Shown here in pieces: positions 5,081 to 6,293 of a stretch of DNA of 6,293 bases. A model generated the notes under the pieces. It was not told the DNA's origin, made no database searches, and saw only the letters and a program-made list of their open reading frames with translations. Made by a program: the position numbers and the translations under genes. Every line of letters starts with the position of its first letter. The stretch's first letter is position 1. Source of the DNA: a bacterium (GTDB taxonomy: Bacteria; Patescibacteriota; Minisyncoccia; Phycocordibacterales; UBA9973). Where the stretch lies: positions 1 through 6,293 of the forward strand of contig JAKALJ010000010.1 of assembly GCA_021813175.1 (NCBI GenBank), written 5' to 3'.

Positions 5081-6284
5081 ATTGCGCCGCAGGGCTTTTA
5101 CTTGGGCCGCCGCCGCGCATCTTTTCGGCAATCCTTCGGCCAAAATGAAAGTGGTCGGAGTGACGGGCACGAACGGCAAGACTACCACCGCGATGCTTTT
5201 GTACCGGGTGGCGGAAGCTCTCGGACATAGGGCCGGCCTGATAGGCACAGTGGTGAACAAAGCGGGAAAGAGAAACTTCCCCGCTATCCACACCACTCCC
5301 GACCCGCTTTATTTAAACACTCTCCTTCGGGAAATGCTTCGGCAGAAATGCGAATATGTTTTTATGGAAGTCTCTTCGCATGCTCTGGACCAGAAACGCA
5401 CGGCCGGAGTGAAATTTGCCGGAGGTATTTTCACCAATCTCACCCACGACCATCTGGATTACCATAAAAATTTAGAGAATTATTTTAAGGCCAAAAAAAA
5501 ACTTTTCGAGAGCCTGTCGCCGGACGCTTTCGCTCTTTCCAACGCGGATGACGGATACGGCGCCCGAATGCTCTCCGGCATCCGGGGGCGGAAATTCTTT
5601 TATGGTTTTGAAAATCGGTCGGATTTTTTCGGCAAGTTGGAAAAAATGGATTTTTCCGGACTGACACTACTATTAAACGGCCAAGAAATAAGGACAAAAC
5701 TGCTTGGAAAATTTAATGCTTACAATCTCTTGGCCGTGGCAAGCGCCTGCCAGCTTTTAGGCTTTGAAATGAAGAAAGTGGCCGAGATTTTGGAAAATAT
5801 AGAACCGCCTCCCGGACGCTTTGAGCATTTTTTGTCGCCAGCCGGCGCTTTGGTGGTGATAGATTACGCCCATACCCCGGACGCACTGGAGAAAGTGTTG
5901 CTTACCGCGAGAGAAATAAAGTCCGGGGCCGGCCGGCTGATTTCCGTCTTCGGCTGCGGAGGAGACCGGGACCCCCTGAAGCGCTCTAAAATGGGCAAAA
6001 TCGGCGCGGAACTTTCAGATATAGCCATTTTTACCTCAGATAATCCGCGGAGCGAAGACCCGAATAAAATTATTGAAGAAATGCGAGCCGGAGTGCCGAT
6101 GGAACTTTCGGCCAGAGTAAAAATCGTGCCGGACCGACGGGAAGCCATCCGAGAGTCTCTGCGCTTGTCCGGAAGAGGAGATATTATTCTGTGCGCCGGC
6201 AAGGGACACGAGGATTACCAGGAAGTGAACGGCAAACGGAGCCACTTCAACGATATAGAGGAATACAAAAAACATTGTACATAA
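5043..6284 (+). CDS. murE: UDP-N-acetylmuramyl-tripeptide synthetase, short MurE type
   Basis: MurE ligases add the third amino acid (usually meso-diaminopimelate or lysine) to UDP-MurNAc-Ala-Glu in cytoplasmic peptidoglycan synthesis. Visible motifs: P-loop VTGTNGKTTT (40-49), HTTPDPL (83-89), MEVSSHAL (108-115), FTNLTHDHLDYH (130-141), the region of the carbamylated lysine FKAKKKLF (148-155), PPPGRFEHF (255-263) opening the C-terminal domain, DYAHTPD (274-280), VFGCGGDRDPLKRSKMG (302-318), TSDNPRSEDP (331-340) and AGKGHEDYQE (385-394). The DNPR motif is the form associated with diaminopimelate-adding enzymes, so that substrate is favoured. The protein has 413 residues against about 490 in E. 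coli. Only about 37 basic and alanine-rich residues precede the P-loop, so the N-terminal UDP-binding domain is absent, as I recall for other CPR MurE proteins. The start is TTG 5043 (good Shine-Dalgarno site) or ATG 5055. It overlaps the previous gene by 38 or 26 bases, indicating translational coupling. Confidence 0.93.
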   Translation: MYPKMTNPIRKLKLRRRAFTWAAAAHLFGNPSAKMKVVGVTGTNGKTTTAMLLYRVAEALGHRAGLIGTVVNKAGKRNFPAIHTTPDPLYLNTLLREMLRQKCEYVFMEVSSHALDQKRTAGVKFAGGIFTNLTHDHLDYHKNLENYFKAKKKLFESLSPDAFALSNADDGYGARMLSGIRGRKFFYGFENRSDFFGKLEKMDFSGLTLLLNGQEIRTKLLGKFNAYNLLAVASACQLLGFEMKKVAEILENIEPPPGRFEHFLSPAGALVVIDYAHTPDALEKVLLTAREIKSGAGRLISVFGCGGDRDPLKRSKMGKIGAELSDIAIFTSDNPRSEDPNKIIEEMRAGVPMELSARVKIVPDRREAIRESLRLSGRGDIILCAGKGHEDYQEVNGKRSHFNDIEEYKKHCT

Positions 6285-6293
6285 CTTCGGGGC

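Noticed and set aside
1..6293. CRISPR array, insertion sequence, tRNA or prophage elements
   Set aside because: No regularly spaced direct repeats, transposase, integrase or cloverleaf-like sequence was seen in the coding or intergenic parts.

Overview
The window looks like part of the chromosome of a Candidate Phyla Radiation (Patescibacteria) bacterium, most likely Parcubacteria-like. This is inferred from three features. The MurE-type ligase lacks the usual N-terminal UDP-binding domain. SecA carries an extra segment before its conserved YGTN(H/N)E(Y/F)GFDYLRDN block and has a reduced helical wing. The first gene is a cyanophycin-synthetase-like ATP-grasp ligase of a kind I associate with these genomes. 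All stops used are TAA or TAG and no TGA is read through, so there is no sign of a recoded genetic code. All real genes are on the + strand.

Layout. (1) 3-965: the 3' part of an ATP-grasp ligase gene that starts upstream of the window. (2) 966-1531: an unusually rich intergenic region with no conventional gene. It holds an extended -10 promoter (TGCTATAAT, 1023-1031), then a near-continuous ~97-nt RNA hairpin (1041-1137) that I read as an unidentified structured ncRNA, and a perfect DnaA-box sequence (1156-1164). It continues with an AT-rich stretch containing two concentric inverted repeats (1224-1287), a 21-codon lysine-rich mini-gene (1345-1410), two hairpins in its 3' untranslated region, a good intrinsic terminator (1460-1497) and the secA promoter (1517-1525). 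(3) 1532-4009: secA, the preprotein translocase ATPase. (4) 4046-6284: a probable operon of radC, an unrecognised 94-aa gene, and a short murE whose start overlaps the preceding gene.

How it fits together. SecA drives protein export. The MurE-type ligase, and perhaps the ATP-grasp ligase, make amide bonds in envelope or peptidoglycan precursors. RadC is a JAMM-family putative metalloprotein of uncertain role. Expression appears to be in separate short units. The -10 elements of secA and radC lie so close to their ATG codons that the predicted mRNAs begin at or within a few bases of the start codon, that is, they are leaderless. The mini-gene is closed off from secA by its own terminator.

The parts least explained by known families are the ncRNA-like hairpin, the nested palindrome with the nearby DnaA box, and the lysine-rich micro-protein. 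I see no mobile elements, CRISPR arrays, tRNAs or rRNAs.
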